Assembly (NCBI RefSeq): GCF_040564635.1
Contig: NZ_CP159837.1
Location: forward strand, 7,151,836-7,215,835
DNA length: 64,000 nt
Source: Planktothricoides raciborskii GIHE-MW2
GTDB lineage: Bacteria > Cyanobacteriota > Cyanobacteriia > Cyanobacteriales > Laspinemataceae
Direction: 5' to 3'
Part shown: one piece after another, positions 63,089 through 64,000 of the stretch
How the letters are laid out: each line of letters starts with the position of its first letter
How positions within the stretch are numbered: the stretch's first letter is position 1
The notes under the pieces: generated by a model
Told to the model about the DNA's origin: nothing
The model's input: the letters and a program-made list of their open reading frames with translations, nothing else
The model's database searches: none
Translations under genes and position numbers: made by a program

Positions 63089-63538
63089 ATGAATCAAGTT
63101 ATCTTCCATTTTGCCTTTCCCGTCGCTGATTTAGCCAAAACCGCAGAATTTTACGTCGATGGTTTGGGTTGTGCCGTGGGTCGTCAGACCCCCAACTCCA
63201 TGATTCTGAACTTATACGGCCATCAACTCGTGGCTCATGTGACTAAAGAACCACTCACGCCCCAAAAGGGCATTTATCCGCGACATTTTGGCCTAGTTTT
63301 TAGCCAGGAACAGGACTGGGAAGCATTGCTGAACCGGGCGAAACAGCAACAACTTACGTTTTATCAGCAGCCAAAACATCGGTTTCCTGGCGAACCCTTG
63401 GAACATCGGACTTTCTTTTTGCAAGACCCGTTTTACAATTTGCTGGAGTTCAAATATTATTTTCACGATGCGGCGATTTTTGGGATGCAAGAGTTAACCC
63501 AAGTGGGAGAAGCCAGCGATATGGCATCCGCAACGTGA
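63089..63538 (+). CDS. VOC (glyoxalase/dioxygenase) superfamily protein
   Basis: 149 aa with the paired beta-alpha-beta-beta-beta layout of VOC proteins. IFHFAFPVADLAKTAEFYVD opens module one with a metal-ligand His (FHF). RHFGLVFSQEQDWEALLNRA opens module two with a second His, and PFYNLLEFKYY carries the conserved Glu. This leaves a plausible His-His-Glu metal site. The substrate is unknown; glyoxalase I, extradiol dioxygenase and antibiotic-binding members share the fold. Confidence 0.87.
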   Translation: MNQVIFHFAFPVADLAKTAEFYVDGLGCAVGRQTPNSMILNLYGHQLVAHVTKEPLTPQKGIYPRHFGLVFSQEQDWEALLNRAKQQQLTFYQQPKHRFPGEPLEHRTFFLQDPFYNLLEFKYYFHDAAIFGMQELTQVGEASDMASAT

Positions 63539-63558
63539 ATCAGAGAGAAAAGAAAAGA

Positions 63559-63937
63559 GTAGGGGCGAACGGCGGTTCGCCCCTACAGGTGGGCAATACC
63601 GTTCGCCCTTACAGGTGGGCAATACCGTTCGCCCCTACAGGTGGGCAATACCGTTCGCCCCTACAGGTGGGCAATACCGTTCGCCCTTACAGGTGGGCAA
63701 GACCGTTCGCCCCTACAGGTGGGCAAGACCGTTCGCCCTTACAGGTGGGCAAGACCGTTCGCCCCTACAGGTGGGCAATACCGTTCGCCCTTACAGGTGG
63801 GCAAGACCGTTCGCCCTTACAGGTGGGCAAGACCGTTCGCCCCTACAGGTGGGCAATACCGTTCGCCCCTACAGGTGGGCAAGACCGTTCGCCCCTACAG
63901 GTGGGCAAGACCGTTCGCCCTTACAGGTGGGCAAGAC
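63559..63937. repeat. 26-bp tandem array after the VOC gene
   Basis: A 28-bp near-palindrome (63559..63586, GTAGGGGCGAACGG then a one-mismatch complement) is followed by 13 full 26-bp units (63587..63924) and part of a 14th. Each unit is AGGTGGGCAA, TACC or GACC, GTTCGCCC, then CTAC or TTAC. Two sites vary, so units differ only by two binary positions. There are no unique spacers, so it is not a CRISPR array. Confidence 0.95.
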
Positions 63938-64000
63938 TTCTAGTGGCTATAAGCTAAAATCAGAACGGTTTATCACTCAAGAAACATAGCGAGGTAATAG

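Noticed and set aside
63587..63937. CRISPR array
   Set aside because: The 26-bp units are directly adjacent with no unique spacers, and no cas gene is in the window.
63535..63989. Three overlapping repeat-rich open frames (100-140 codons)
   Set aside because: All only translate the 26-bp array; no ribosome site or domain.
1..64000. tRNA, rRNA, diversity-generating retroelement or group II intron
   Set aside because: I found no cloverleaf, rRNA core, reverse transcriptase motif or intron domain V by eye; a tRNA scan would be decisive for small tRNAs.

Overview
The window is chromosomal DNA of a filamentous cyanobacterium, probably of the Oscillatoriales type (Oscillatoria, Phormidium, Planktothrix or Arthrospira relatives). 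Evidence: very dense HIP1 octamers (GCGATCGC), cyanobacterial-type genes (ftsQ-ftsZ pair, a Psb32-like TPM protein, DUF1823, a Slr1609-type acyl-ACP synthetase, DUF92/VTE6-like protein), giant WD40 and TPR proteins, caspase-like proteins, Uma2 nucleases, and intergenic spacers full of short palindromic and tandem repeats. I see no rRNA, tRNA, CRISPR array or intact transposase gene.

Layout. 0-6.3 kb: a leftward surface-polysaccharide cluster (Wzx-like flippase, two GT2 glycosyltransferases, Wzy/O-antigen-ligase-like polymerase, hexapeptide acetyltransferase, and the duplicated tail of a glycosyltransferase). 6.7-7.8 kb: a decayed AarF/UbiB kinase gene boxed by perfect inverted repeats. 8-15.4 kb: a caspase-like/EF-hand/WD40 protein that has lost its catalytic His, a small helical protein, a DUF2079 membrane protein, a Lon-N-domain protein and an F420-type reductase. 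15.5-23.7 kb: a divergent conflict island. Leftward: HEPN protein, KGGVGR-type ParA-like ATPase, Sll1717-like P-loop ATPase. Rightward: DUF262 protein, MAE_28990-type HEPN nuclease, and one polypeptide fusing a DNA methyltransferase to an Mrr-like nuclease. 23.8-35.6 kb: mostly single genes (TPR protein, SelO, Ser/Thr kinase with pentapeptide repeats, DUF427, RecQ, Uma2, Aas).

36-44 kb: a second accessory block with a type IIG restriction-methylase, a Uma2 nuclease, a YgiT-type zinc-finger protein, and toxin-antitoxin loci in which the antitoxin survives but the toxin is a relic (BrnA/BrnT, UPF0175/DUF3368), followed by a RelE-like protein and a Shedu (DUF4263)-like protein. 44-56 kb: WD40 protein, Psb32-like protein, DUF1823 protein, a 1687-aa TPR-STAND-WD40 protein and a cyanobacterial P-loop ATPase. 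56-58.5 kb: ftsQ and ftsZ. 58.5-62 kb: repeats, an orphan Fur-box promoter, and a junction where a truncated orthocaspase gene meets a truncated TPR-CHAT gene head-on. 62-64 kb: DUF92 and VOC proteins and a 26-bp tandem array.

Two themes run through the window. The first is immunity and programmed-death machinery: HEPN, DUF262, fused restriction-modification enzymes, STAND, caspase-like and CHAT proteins, Shedu and toxin-antitoxin modules. The second is ongoing decay of exactly these genes by frameshift, in-frame TAA, lost start codon and truncation, beside expanding repeats. The best candidate for an undescribed system is the six-gene divergent island at 15.5-23.7 kb. Functions are assigned from recognisable motifs only; no database search was run.
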